Shown here in pieces: positions 36,153 to 47,573 of a DNA stretch of 64,000 nt; position 1 is the first letter of the stretch; each line of letters begins with the position of its first letter. Source of the DNA: Datisca glomerata (Eukaryota > Streptophyta > Magnoliopsida > Cucurbitales > Datiscaceae); assembly GCA_003255025.1 (NCBI GenBank), contig QANY01004052.1, positions 1,860,001 through 1,924,000 on the forward strand, read 5' to 3'. The notes under the pieces were generated by a model. That model ran no database searches. It was not told where the DNA came from and worked only from the letters and a program-made list of their open reading frames with translations. The translations under genes and the position numbers were made by a program.

Positions 36153-38871
36153 GGGTTTTTTTTTGCTAAACTGAACCCCTATACAAACGATTTTGAAAAA
36201 TAGACCCGTACACTAATGTTGTTTCCCCTGACCCTGGCTCACCTTCCACTCAAATTACACTTATGAAGTTCTATATTTACCCTTCACCTCATTTATCTTT
36301 CTTTGTTTTTCATTTTTTCCACTTCTTCTTCGTTTTCTTCTATGTTGTCTTCTTCATTTTCTTCTATGTTTTCTTCTTCATTTTCTTCTTCGTCTTCTTT
36401 TTCATCTTCTTACTTCTTCATACAACAGCAAAATATTTATGTATTTTCTACTTCATGTCATGAATTTTCTGAGAATATTTATTTATTTTATTTTTTTTGA
36501 AAATGGTTTTTGCCTATTTTTTACAGATCTGAACCATATCTAGCCACAAATCGGATCTAAAAAAAATGAGTTTTTACCTATTTTTACAGATCTGAACCAG
36601 AAGATTTGATGACAAACCAGATCTAGGTCAGTCTGAAATGGGTTTTAGCTTACTTTTACAGATCTGAACCATATCTAGCCACAAACATCGTGCAGCCATC
36701 GTATAGTGTATGATTTTTACCGATGATAAACATCATGCACGATGAGCACACTAGCATCGCGTTGCCATCATATAGTGTACACGATGGGTACAGTGGAATT
36801 GTGAAGCCATCGTGTAGTATACACGATGGGTACACAACATCGTGTAACCATCGTGTAGTATATTGTGTAGCCATCATATAGTCTACACGATGGCTACACT
36901 GGCGTCGTGTAGACTATATGATGGCTACACAATATACTACACTATGGTTACACTGACACCGTGTAGCCATCGTCGTGTATACTACATGATGGGTACACTG
37001 GCATCGTATAGTCATCGTGTACCCTACACGATTAGTACATTAACGTCGTGTAGTCTTCATGTAGTCTACACGATAAGTACACTAGCGTCTTGTAGTCATC
37101 GTGTAGACTACATCATGTGTATACTAGCGTCGTGCAGACTATGTGTATACTACACGATGTGTACACTGACGTCGTGTAGACTATGTGTATACTACACTGG
37201 CATCGTGTAGACATCGTGTAGTATGTACACTGACATCGTCTAGACATCGTGTAGTCTACACGATGGGTACACTGACATCGTGTAGCCATCGTGTAGTCTC
37301 ACGATGGATACACTAGCATCGTATTGCTATCGTGTAATGTACACGATAGGTATGCTGACATCGTGCAACCATCATGTAGTCTACACGATTGGTACATTGG
37401 CATCGTGTTGCCATTTTGTTGTGTACACGTAGTCTACACGACGCTAGTGTAGCCATCGATTAGACTACACGATGTTTACAGGATGTCAGTGTAATCATCA
37501 TGTACATTACATGATAGCAACACGATGCCCATATACTCATAATGAGACTACGCGATGGCTACACGATGTTATTGTACCCATCGTGTAAACTATACAATGT
37601 CAGTGTACTCATCGTGTAGACTACACGATATCAGTGTACCCATACTACACGATGTCTACATGATGGCAATACGATGTCAGTGTACACATCGTGTAGACTA
37701 CACGATGGCAACACAATGTCAAGGCACCCATCGTGTAGATTACACGATGCCAATGTACCCATCGTGTAGATTACACGATGCCAATGTACCCATCGTGCAG
37801 ACTACACGATGTCTACACAATGTCAATGTACCCATCTTGTAGGCTACATGATGTCTACACAATGTCATTGTAGTCATCTTGTAGTGTACATGTAGTCTAC
37901 ACGATGCTAGTGTACACATCGTGTAGACTACACGATGGTTACATGATTCTAGTGTAATCATCGTGTAGTCTACACGATGCTAGTGTAGCCATCGTGTAGT
38001 CTACACGATGACTACACAATGCCAATGTAATCATTGTGTAGACTAGACGATGGCTACATGACGCTAGTGTACTTATCGTGTAAACTACACGATGGCTACA
38101 CGATGCCAGCGTACCCATCGTGTAGTATACACGTTGTCTACACGCCGCCAGTATAGTCATCGTGTAATCTACACGATGGCTACACCACGTTATTGTGCTC
38201 ATCATGTAGACTACATGATGGCTACACTAGCGTCATGTAGACTACGTGTATACTACACGACGACTACACGATGCTAGTGTACTCATCGTGTACACTACAC
38301 GATATCAGTTTACCCACCCTGTACACTATATGATTGCATTATACCCATCGTGCAGACTACACGATGTTTGTGGTTAGACATGGTTCAAATCTGTAAAAAT
38401 AAGTAAAAACCCATTTTTAGATCTGACTCAGATTTGGTTTGTCGTCAAATCTTCTGGTTCAGATATATAAAAATGTGCAAAAACTCATTTTTTTTAGATC
38501 TGATTTATGGCTAGATATGGTTCAGATCTGTAAAAATAAGCAAAATAATTTTAAAAATAGTAAATAAATATTCTCAGAAAATTCATGAACACGTAGAGGA
38601 AAATAAATAAATATTTTTACTGTTGCATGAAGAAGTAAGAAGATGAAGAAGAAGACGAAGAAGAAAACGAAGAAGAAAACGTAGAAGAAAATGAAGAAGA
38701 AGAGGAAAAAAAGAAAAACAAAGAAGGAGAAATAAGGTGAAGTGTAAACATGTAACTTCATAAGTGTATTTTGAGTGTAAGGTGGGTCAGAGGCCAGGGG
38801 AAGCAAAAATTATTGTATGGGTCCATTTCTGTAAAATGGTTACTGTAGGGGTCCTGTTTAGAAAAAAACCC
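36153..38871. mobile_element. MULE D: non-autonomous element with perfect 9-bp target duplication
   Basis: Starts GGGTTTTTTT and ends AAAAAAACCC. Flanked by the identical 9-mer TCAAAGTAA at 36144-36152 and 38872-38880, the Mutator hallmark. Removing the element and one 9-mer restores continuity with the RLP upstream sequence seen at 8572-8803. Subterminal arms of about 500 bp carry the same inverted modules as A and B (AGATCTGAACCATATCTAGC, TTCTTC-rich block). The core is array D. No transposase is encoded. It is the best-defined member of the family here. Confidence 0.93.
36685..38370. repeat. Palindromic minisatellite, array D
   Basis: Longest array of the family, about 1.7 kb, built from ATCGTGTAGNCTACACGAT with GGTACACTGGC-type and GGCTACACGATGC-type linkers. 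Unit order and linker types vary along the array. Long ORFs here on both strands are artefacts of the self-complementary unit. Confidence 0.92.
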
Positions 38872-38880
38872 TCAAAGTAA

Positions 38881-39057
38881 AACGTGTGTGTTTATGTTTC
38901 TATAACGTTGAACTGTACGCATTTTTTCATGTGCTTTCCATTACTTTACCGACGACTTTGGTGCAGGCTTATGGCTTCTGGTGTGGGCTGGACTTTGAAT
39001 AGCTAGCCGCTTCTTGCTGAAAATTCAAATTCTATGACTTCTACTACTTTGGAAATA
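38881..39057 (-). other. Distal upstream sequence of the second RLP locus
   Basis: Aligns with 8593-8803 upstream of the intact RLP (for example TTTCCATTACTT and GAATAGCTAGCCGCTTCTTG) and was separated from its gene by MULE D. Confidence 0.8.
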
Positions 39058-39354
39058 GGGTCCATCTCCTATGTCGAGAGTTTTTTAACGGCATGGAAGC
39101 ATGCATTAATTCCCGACCCTAGATCTGATCAAAGAAATCTCAGTTGTTAAATCATAAAAGGTAGGGAAAATGGCTTTAAATGTTGCCTCGGTTGCAGGTT
39201 AATTTTTTTTTTGGAAAGCTTCCAAACGAAGCTTCCTTCTTCTTCTTCGTACACTCAAAATTTTGCATCAAACTCAAGCTTGACATCAAGCTTTCTAGGG
39301 CACGCGATTGGGATCTCTCCATTCTCTCTCCTTCCCCTCCGTCATTGTAAGTTT

Positions 39355-39356
39355 TT

Positions 39357-39388
<32 letters not shown>

Positions 39389-39400
39389 CCCCCTCTCCCC
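39355..39400 (+). repeat. (TC)n microsatellite
   Basis: Almost pure TC run followed by CCCCCCTCTCCCC, within a CT-rich leader-like region (39200-39600). Confidence 0.85.
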
Positions 39401-39919
39401 GCCGTATGCTGTTAAAATCAACCACAAAAGCTCGAGCCTTTCTCAATGGAGGAAGTGGTAGTTCTCACGTTAGCATTTTTTAGATTTTGATGGTTTTCTT
39501 TTGATTCATCCATAAAGTGAACAAATCTCTCTCTTTCTCCTCTCACTGTCTTTCAACGTCTCTCTTTGTCTCTCTTTCTCTTTGATTTTTATTCTTTCCT
39601 GAAAATAAGCTCTCAGATTTACAGATATGCTTCTATGCCTTCCAGGTCATTCCTCTCTTCTCTATAGATGGTGAAAATCTACAATAGAATTGATTATCTC
39701 CGTCGGTGACTGCAGTGCCAGTGACTCTCAGAAGGAACCCTAGCTCCACTGCACATTGGTGACTCGATTTTTGCCCAAGTACCCATCTCGATTTTTTCCC
39801 AGGTTGTTTGTTTTTTCAATTTTCATTTCTGAAAAATGACATCTCTTTATTTTTTAGATATTAATAATTTCAGGATATGTTATGAACTTTGAAGGAAGTT
39901 ATAAATCTATTTGGAAAAA

Positions 39920-40431
39920 GTGAAGGTGTTTGACTTGAATGGAAATGGCATACCAATATTTGATCTGTGGAAAGACAGGAAATGACATACTAAGTAATGT
40001 TCTCATTTTCTCCTTGCATATGTGTCTTTGCCGCAAACGTGCTGATTATCTTGCTTCCATTGAAAATTGTTAATGAATCTAAATTGACTTTCTAGTTATT
40101 ATTAATGTTTTGATGATTTTTTCTTTCTTGATTCTTGTTTATTCACTTCTAGATTTATGTGTTTCTCGATTCTGAAAAAAAAATTCATTTAACATTATTT
40201 TCAGGAATAATTTTCATTTCAAGTTTTAGTTGATTATGTTACTCACGTTTATTAGCTACATGCTCAAGAAATTGTTCCCCACCAAAACATTTTGTCATTA
40301 CTATCTTATGGGTAGTAAAGATATTTACATCTCGCGCTTATTATGATAAGTAGAACTGATTTCTTTGATGACGTTGGCAGGATGTATCTGGTGTGGCCCT
40401 TGTGCTGATTGGGCCGGGTATCATTGATCAG
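39920..40431 (+). pseudogene. Fragment of an AAED1/PRXL2-like thioredoxin-fold gene
   Basis: Three exon-like pieces in the order of plant AAED1-type (peroxiredoxin-like 2) proteins: 39920-39986 reads VFDLNGNGIPIFDLWKDRK then TGA; about 40017-40065 reads CLCRKRADYLAS (family: CxxC-type CVLCRKRADYLA, here with an altered first half); 40381-40431 reads DVSGVALVLIGPGIIDQ, bounded by GCAG and GTATAT splice sites. The second piece lacks a proper upstream part and the first ends in a stop, so it is not intact. A weakly similar fourth piece may lie at 40919-40990 (EVLAGFSSLS), but that is uncertain. The normal protein is a thioredoxin-fold, often plastid-targeted, redox protein of uncertain role. Either a dead gene or a captured fragment. 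Confidence 0.75.
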
Positions 40432-41536
40432 GTATATTAACCTATTGAGCTACTAATATATTTATTATTATGTCTTATGATCTTCCACTCAAGCTATAGA
40501 GATTGTTTTTTGATACCTAAGATGGAGCTTCCCTCCCTCAATTAATAGTGCACATGTATCTTGTTTTGTTAATAAGGGTTTCCTTTATTCATGCAAGTTT
40601 GATAAGATTTTCTGGTATTAAATCTATAATAATGATAGTCCAAAAAATGAAAATGAAAATGATAGTATAAAAACATATAAAAATGATGAGTAATCATGTA
40701 GCAGACGTTTTTCATGCACAAAAAGCAGTAAATAAATTCTAGGAATAAGTTGTTTAACTCATTTATATATGTTCAATAAAATTTGTTTTGCATATAATCG
40801 AGATACTTTATTTGTTCATGTTCGTGTGAATAATTTGAATATGGTTTCATTAGAATTTGTTGTTCAACTACTTTTAATATGTGATAGTTGTTTAATCAGA
40901 ATTTTTTTGCTTATAATAGAGGTATTGGCGGGTTTCAGTTCATTGTCAACTCATTATTGTAGAAGATTAAGCTGGCTCTTTGCATTACTGACAGGAGAGT
41001 ATACATTCACGATTGAGGATTATCTAGCTCTTTATTTCATTTTTGTGATGTTCATGCTTTTACTTCATCTCACTGCAATATATATGAAGGGTCTCAAAGT
41101 TTTGCGTTTTACTACAACATTGTTCGCTGCTCAAATCGCCAAGCAAGCATTTTCAATAGCAATATAATTACTTACCATTTGTCAGTCTTCGTCGTAGGTC
41201 TTCTTCTCTTGAATCAAACTAGGCAGTGCTGGATGGGAAATAAAAAATATGACAGAGCTCAACAAGGCTCGAGAGCCATTGATTAAGTCGTTTCCCCATT
41301 GTCCTATTTATCAAATTACAATTATTGTATGTTGTCCACATGTATGCGCTGGAAAATATATGAAGTTTTAACTGGATTTACGTCATACTACCTTTCTTAA
41401 ACTCAATTGAATAAGAGTTACTATGACATCAACAAGTACTTAGCGCACGTGAAATAGGCTGTTTATTGATTGGTCTTTGTTTTTTTAATCTTGCCATTCC
41501 TTATCATCTCTCCGTACCAAAACATTTTCATTGTAG
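40432..41536. other. Non-coding DNA between gene fragments
   Basis: AT-rich. The open frame at 40769-41167 encodes a hydrophobic sequence without a motif I recognise and I do not call it a gene. Confidence 0.4.
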
Positions 41537-41777
41537 TTGGAAAGCGGCATATGACAGTTTACTGGGAAGCAACAAGCCGTTTCCACAGCCAATTCCTCTC
41601 ACTGTAAGTCTCCATCCCACTCGTCCAAAAATTGCAATTTATCTAATTGATCAATGATTTAAACATTTACAGGAAATGGTAGATTGTATCGTGGACGTGT
41701 GGGAGCAAGACGGGTTATATGATCGAGAATGCGACGTGAAAGACATCACAGAATGCTTAAATTTGAAAAGTCATTGA
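41537..41777 (+). pseudogene. Two-exon gene fragment, unidentified
   Basis: 41537-41603 (after a TAG acceptor, before GTAAGT) reads AAYDSLLGSNKPFPQPIPLT. 41673-41777 (after an ACAG acceptor) reads EMVDCIVDVWEQDGLYD and on to a TGA stop. The reading frame is continuous across the putative 69-bp intron, and both splice sites are canonical, so this looks like the last two exons of a real protein-coding gene. I do not recognise the family. No matching upstream exons were identified, and a tandem-repeat block starts shortly downstream. Confidence 0.5.
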
Positions 41778-41939
41778 ATGGTTTCTGGTAAACATTGAAT
41801 TGCTAAAAAAACAAACAAAAATGGAAGAAGACAATGAGTGCATAATAGTGACTTGTGTAATAAGGTGATTAATATCATCACACACCCACTCTGGCCTTTC
41901 CTATATATATTCACCATTTTTTACTTGCACTTGCCTCCT

Positions 41940-43640
41940 TTCTTAGTGTGTGTGAAATGACCAAGTGTGTTAAATGATTAAGTTGCAAAAAGGCTACGTT
42001 GTGAAAATAACTAAGTACATGAAAATGACCAATTATGTTAAAATGGTTAAAGGTATGAAAATGTGTAAGCTAAATGTACGTGAAACTGACTAAGTTGCAA
42101 AAATTGCTAAGTATGTGAAAATGACAAAGTGAATGAAAATAACAAAGTGTATGAGCAAGTACTTGAAAATGTGTGAAAATGACCAAGTGTAAATATAGTT
42201 CTAGTCCATGAAAATGACCAACTGAGCACATGGCGATTCGCCATAGGGAATGTATGTGAAAATGCCTAAATGTATTTGGAAATGCCTACATGCATGAAAA
42301 TATGAATAATTGATAAAACAAGTACATAAAAATGGCAAAGTGTTAGAAAATTCCCAAGTAAAAGAAATTTGTCAAGTTGTGTGCTTAAGTTGCAAAAATG
42401 GAGTGTAGAACTAAAACCACCAATATAGACCAAAAACCGCCGCGAAAGTCACTAAAACTGCCGCAATAACGTTTGGCCTAGACGGCGTATCACCTTCTCA
42501 TTGGCGATTGGCCATTGAGAATGTTGCGTTTGGGTTCCAATATAGTTAAGTACATGAAATGACCAAGTATGTTAAAATGGTTAAGGGTATGAAAATGGTT
42601 AAATATGCAAAACATAACCAAGTGTGTGAAAATGGTTAAGTGTGAAAATAAGAAAGTTTGTGAAAATGACAAGTGTAAGAAAATTGTTAAGTGTTTGAAA
42701 ATGTTCAAGTGTGTGAATACAGCTAAGTGTGTATGAAAGTTATTGAGTGTGAAAATAAGTAAGTTTTTTTAAAATGGCTAAGTGTTTGAAAATGACTAAG
42801 TGTGTGAAAATGGTTAAGTATATGAAAATGGTTAAATTGGTTAAGTGTGTGAAAATTACTAAAACTGTCGTTATAGACGCTACAACCGCCACAATAAATA
42901 CTACAACTATCGCAATAGAGTAAACACAGCCACAATAGATGCTAAAACCATCGCGATATACACTAAAACTGTCGGTTGGCCCAAACTTTCCCTCCATTTG
43001 GGAGACCCTTTTCAGAACTAGATCTCCTTTCTGAAACTCTCATTTTCTGATTCTTCTCCGGAAGTAGGCTTTTCTCTTTTGATTAAATGCATGTAAATAT
43101 GGTTAAGTGCAAGAAAATGACTGAGTGTGTGAGAATATTACTAAATGAATGAAAATACGTGTATTTGGCTAGATTGTAAAAATGACTAAGTGTAGTGAAA
43201 ATGCCTAAGTATATGATAAAACTAAGGTATGGAAATGAAGGATTACATTATAATGACTAAATGTATCAAAATGTCTAAGTATATGAAAATATGGCTAAGT
43301 GCATAAAAATACTTAAGTGTATCAAACAAGTATATGAATGGCAAAGTGTGAGAAAATTACTAAGTGAATGAAAATTGCTTAGTGCATGTGAAAATAAAAA
43401 AAATGACCAAGTGTATGAAAATGACTAAGTGTATGAAAATGACTATGTGTGTGAAAATAACTAAGAGTGTGACAATGACTACGTGTATTAAAACACTTGT
43501 GTGAAAAGGGTTACGTTGCAAAAATAACTAAGTACATGGAAATAGCTAAGTTTCATCAAAACAAGTATTAAGTGAATGAAAATAATGAAGTGTATGAGCA
43601 AGTGTATGAAAATATGTTAAAATGGCCAACTGTAAATATA
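41940..43640 (+). repeat. Degenerate 17-20-bp minisatellite (GTGTGAAAATGACTAA)
   Basis: About 1.7 kb of variants of AAGTGTGTGAAAATGACT, with linkers changing between copies (TATGAAAATGG, TGCAAAAATAAC). Interrupted at 42225-42250, 42400-42545 and 42850-43080 by non-repeat words, including CGATTCGCCATAGGGAATG and GGCGATTGGCCATTGAGAATG. No coding potential. Confidence 0.85.
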
Positions 43641-43659
43641 AAAATGGCAAAGGTCATTC

Positions 43660-43910
43660 AAGATTGGCGTTGAGGGCCTGTTGGTCACATTTGAGTCCCA
43701 AACACTAGACACGCAGACGTTTGGCCTGTGTCCCAGTGATATAAGCCAAAAGCCTGTTCTATGGCGTTTGGGGCTCAAACGTGTCCAGTGGGCCCCAAAC
43801 GTCAGTCATGGCTAGCAATTCACCGACCATGACTGGTGTTTGGGGCCTGCTAGTCGCGTTTGGACCCCAAACGCCAGACGCACAGATTGGTCCCAATACT
43901 CCCTATTATG
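43660..43910 (+). repeat. GC-richer short-word repeat (GCGTTTGG / CCCAAACG)
   Basis: Recurring words TTTGGGGCCTG, GTTTGG and CCCCAAACGCCAG in both orientations, giving local inverted repeats. It follows the GTGTGAAAATG array directly and is more GC-rich than its flanks. Confidence 0.55.
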
Positions 43911-44439
43911 CTTAAAAACTTGGATGGATAAATAAAAAAAAATTAGAAGTTTAAAATGTTTGGATAGATTGATGGTTTGTAACAAAATATACTTATATGC
44001 TTATAAATTAAAACTTAAATAAGTTATTTTTCAAATTTTATGGGGTTATAATTTATAAAATAAAAGGTTAAATTTTCAAATTTCAATATTTAATTTCAAA
44101 CTTTTAGCGGATATATTCAATTTAAATGTAGAATTTGACATTGGGGGTTATACGTATTTGTCAAACCGATAAATAAGATTTACATACCATCATAACATCA
44201 CGGCCTATAATTATATATGGTGAAAACCCGTCTCGCTCAATACTTGTCACAAAAGCACAACAACATTATCGATGACAACTTTTAACAAGTTTATGAATAA
44301 ATGTTCAATTGTATCGGGCATTAATTAATTCAATATAATTTCACATAATAAGTAAGTATCATAAATGTTTGCATTGAAATAACAAATTTTTTCTATTTTT
44401 ATCAATGATTTTTCCGGTGTAAGGTAAATAGAGCCATAT

Positions 44440-44649
44440 AAATGAATAATGGCGATTAAAGCCATATAATCGACGATTAGCCCCAAAAAACTGGCGATTG
44501 GGAGGGAGGTTGGCGATCGCCTATTTATACATGGCGTTTAAGAATGAAACAGGCGATTGGAGGCCTAAAACTAGCATTTGGCTTTGACGATGCGATTAGC
44601 AACTTTAGGATGACATTTAGGGGCTAAAAATAGGCAATTTGCTTACTAA
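44440..44649 (+). repeat. GGCGATT short-word repeat
   Basis: Multiple copies of GGCGATTG, GGCGTTTA and CGATTAG every 15-30 bp. The same words recur at 42225-42540 and at 45822, so these islands may belong to one dispersed sequence broken by later insertions. Confidence 0.5.
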
Positions 44650-44656
44650 GTATGGC

Positions 44657-45817
44657 CTAATATTGTCAAAATCGCGATCCGGATTATAGGATCGTACAAT
44701 CTTACGATCCTATAATATCAAAATGATCCAGATAGGGTATAGAATCGGGATCATGGTAGGATCAGAACAGGATCGGTAGGATCGTACCAATCGTACCCCT
44801 ACCTTAATTTGGGTATTTTTGGGGGCCAACATTAAGAATATGTCATTTTTAAGAGAAAAAAAAATAGCCACCCAAATTAAAAATAAAATAAAGAATCCAC
44901 GCAAAAAACCGTCACTCACACGCGCCAATGAAATTTTAAATTTTTATCCATAAAATTTATATAATATATATTGTATACATAAAATATACTACAAAATTAT
45001 ACAATTATATGTATTATATACTGTATATATTATATAAATGATCAAAATCTGGAGCTATGACGTGCGTGGCGTGAAAACTTCCTTCCGTGTGAGAGCCATT
45101 TTTTCAAAAAGTGTGCCAGGGGACTATTTTTTATATATTTATTCTTGTGATCATTTTTTATGAATTTTCTTAGAAATTGACTATTTATTAACATATCATC
45201 TTTTGTTTTGTTTTATCCAATGTTGTCAAATGACTGGTTGTTAAAGCCCACTTCCTAAATTTCCCTAAATCTAATTCAGTGTAATTGAAGTCAACTCCTA
45301 TTTGTGTGTTTATTAAATTTTTATAATATTATATGGGTTTTGACTCATACTTTCTTACACAAATATTTGAATTTATAAAATTTTATTTGTGTGTTTATGA
45401 TATTAGGAGTAAAGTCATTTTCGTAGAAATTTTTTTTGTGAAAATTTAATTTTATAGCTTCAATTCTAAGAAACTTAATAAACTAAAATTGAATTCTCTT
45501 TGTTACTTTACTAATTAGAATGCTTGAATGAGTAAATTATTTTGAGTAACTTAAAAGGCTATATGTTTAAGATCAAACTTGAGTTGACTATTTTGAGATA
45601 TTATATATTTCAATAATTTATAAAGTAGAATAAAACTTGTTTTCATTGTTTTATTTTAGATAGAAACAGTTAATTTATTATTTTAAGGATCACAGTTTTT
45701 TAATGTTATAATTATTAACATTTTGAAGGATCTTACAATTCTCGATTCACTCTAACGATCCCATTCCAAAAACCTCTCCACCGATCCGAGTAAAAAATAC
45801 GATACTAACAACCTTGG
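44657..45817. mobile_element. Non-autonomous TIR element with GTATGGC target duplication
   Basis: Left end CTAATATTGTCAAAATCGCG and right end (reverse complement CCAAGGTTGTTAGTATCGTA) form an imperfect inverted repeat, with further inverted GATCC/GGATC words inside each end. The same GTATGGC lies at 44650-44656 and 45818-45824. Removing the element joins GCTTACTAAGTATGGC to GATTAGG. This resembles plant elements whose ends read AAGGTTGTCAAAATCGCG. No transposase; superfamily (hAT or Mutator) undecided, because the exact duplication is 7 bp but could be part of 8 or 9. Confidence 0.65.
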
Positions 45818-45825
45818 GTATGGCG

Positions 45826-46380
45826 ATTAGGTTTTATGTATTTGGTGAACTATACTACAAAATTGGTAGTCAATAAACTATCCTCCGAAGCTGATAAACT
45901 TGGAGGCGAAGCTTCAGCCGCTGGAGCGGTAGGTGAACTCCACTATGTAATTGGTGAACCCCAGCATGTATTTGGTTCACCACTCCAAGAATTATTATTT
46001 TGTACGTATTTGGTGAACCCCACTATGTATTAGGTGAATCCCAATACGTATTTGGTGAACCCTAGTACATATTTGGTGAACTCCAATACGTATTTGGTAA
46101 ACTCCAGTATGTATTTGGTGAATCCCTCCAAGAATTATAATTTTATACGTATTTGGTGAACCTCAATACGTAATTGGTGAACCCCAATACGTATTTGGTA
46201 AACCCCTACAAGAATTATTAATTTGTATGTATTTGGTGCAGCTCACTACGTAATTGGTAAACCCTAGTACGTATTTAGTGAACAATTTGTAATATTTGGT
46301 GAACTTCACTACGTAATTAGTGAACACCATTACGTAATTGATGAATTTCAGTACGTATTTAATAAATTCACTACAATAAA
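45826..46380 (+). repeat. Minisatellite TACGTATTTGGTGAACCCC, left array
   Basis: Diverged copies of a unit of about 25-27 bp (TACGTATTTGGTGAACCCCA alternating with TACGTAATTGGTGAA) plus an AAGAATTATTAATTTGTACG linker. The same array occurs in the same orientation at 50600-51040, on the other side of the helicase and HisRS fragments. Confidence 0.85.
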
Positions 46381-46539
46381 TATGACATTGTACAAGATTT
46401 AAATATAAAGTTTGTAATCTCCTCTTATAATAAAACTCAAAATACAATATTTGTTTTGATCCGTGTAAAAAAAATTCTTAAATGTTTAGAGACGCGGGAC
46501 TTGGAAAAAACGAGCGGATGAAATATTTACCCGAACCTA

Positions 46540-46920
46540 CCCACTTCGCTCAGTTCCATCTTGAGAGTGAATCTCGATTCCTCGATTTTCAGAAGCTCTT
46601 ATTCTCCATCCATAGCTCTGTTTCGTCTCGACGTCGTCTCTCTCCCTAGCTCGACAATCTTCTCTGAATGATCTCTGTCCCTCGACAATCTGCTCTCACT
46701 GCTCTCTCTCCCTCGACAATCTAGTCTCTCTCTGTCTCCCTGAACTATCTCGCTCTCTCAGCTATCTCTGTCAACGCTCTCTGTCTCTACAGGCGACTTG
46801 GGCACGCTTGAGCACAGCCCTAAGCTCGTCGTTCTTTGTCATGAGGTGAACCACTTTCAATCGAAGCTCTCCTAGTCGTCTGTCAAACCTAGGGCTAGAG
46901 GGTATTTCACGGTGAGATCA
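46540..46920 (+). other. CT-rich leader-like sequence
   Basis: Pyrimidine-rich with repeats of CTCTCTCCCTCGACAATCT, resembling the 5' untranslated leader of a plant gene. It precedes helicase-like exons but no start codon or coding exon could be assigned to it. Confidence 0.35.
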
Positions 46921-47573
46921 TTTTAGTATTTTTAAGTTTGAATTTGGCCTTTTGGCTTGTTTAATTTTTGTTTATTCTTGTTCATTTCTGCTTGATCTCT
47001 ACTCTTCGTGACTGCTCTTTTAATTAATTTTTATTATGATAAACGAATCACGAAAAGATCTCATTTTGGTTGATTTCTCGTTTTATTGTTTAATGTCGAG
47101 GAATTTATGTAGATTTTTTTAGGGATTAGGAGATCCATTTTTTCCTGTTTTGATGAACTCGTTTAATCGTGTGCTTCCTATTTCTCTCTCCAGATGAACT
47201 GTTAATTGTCAGTTTCATTGATATCTACATAATTATGATTTCTTCTTCGAAATGGAAAATAATATATTATTCGGTGTTTAAGATTTGTGTTTAACATTGG
47301 AGACGACATGGAATCTGCATTTAAATATTCTTAGTTTTTGATTCTGGAACTTGTTCTTTCTACCCCCAAAGAATATAGGGACGACATGGAATCTGGGTTT
47401 AAATGCAGGGACTAAAAGCAAATTTTTCTTTGTTCTTTCTACCCAAAAGGAAATGCCTTAGTTTTTGAATCTGCAACTTGGCTGCTACTGTTATATTGCA
47501 GGTGAATATTTTCATTCATTACTCAAACTATGTGTCAACTTTTGGCTATCTTATTTGGCATAAAACTCTGTAG

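Noticed and set aside
36685..38370. CRISPR-like array of palindromic repeats
   Set aside because: Plant genomic context, no unique spacers of constant length and no cas genes; it is a transposon-borne minisatellite.
39176..39483. Overlapping open frames across the (TC)n microsatellite
   Set aside because: Arg/Glu and Ser/Leu runs caused by the microsatellite.
40769..41167. 132-codon open frame between gene fragments
   Set aside because: Hydrophobic, AT-driven codons, no convincing motif. A faint similarity to the next AAED1 exon is noted under that feature but is too weak to call.
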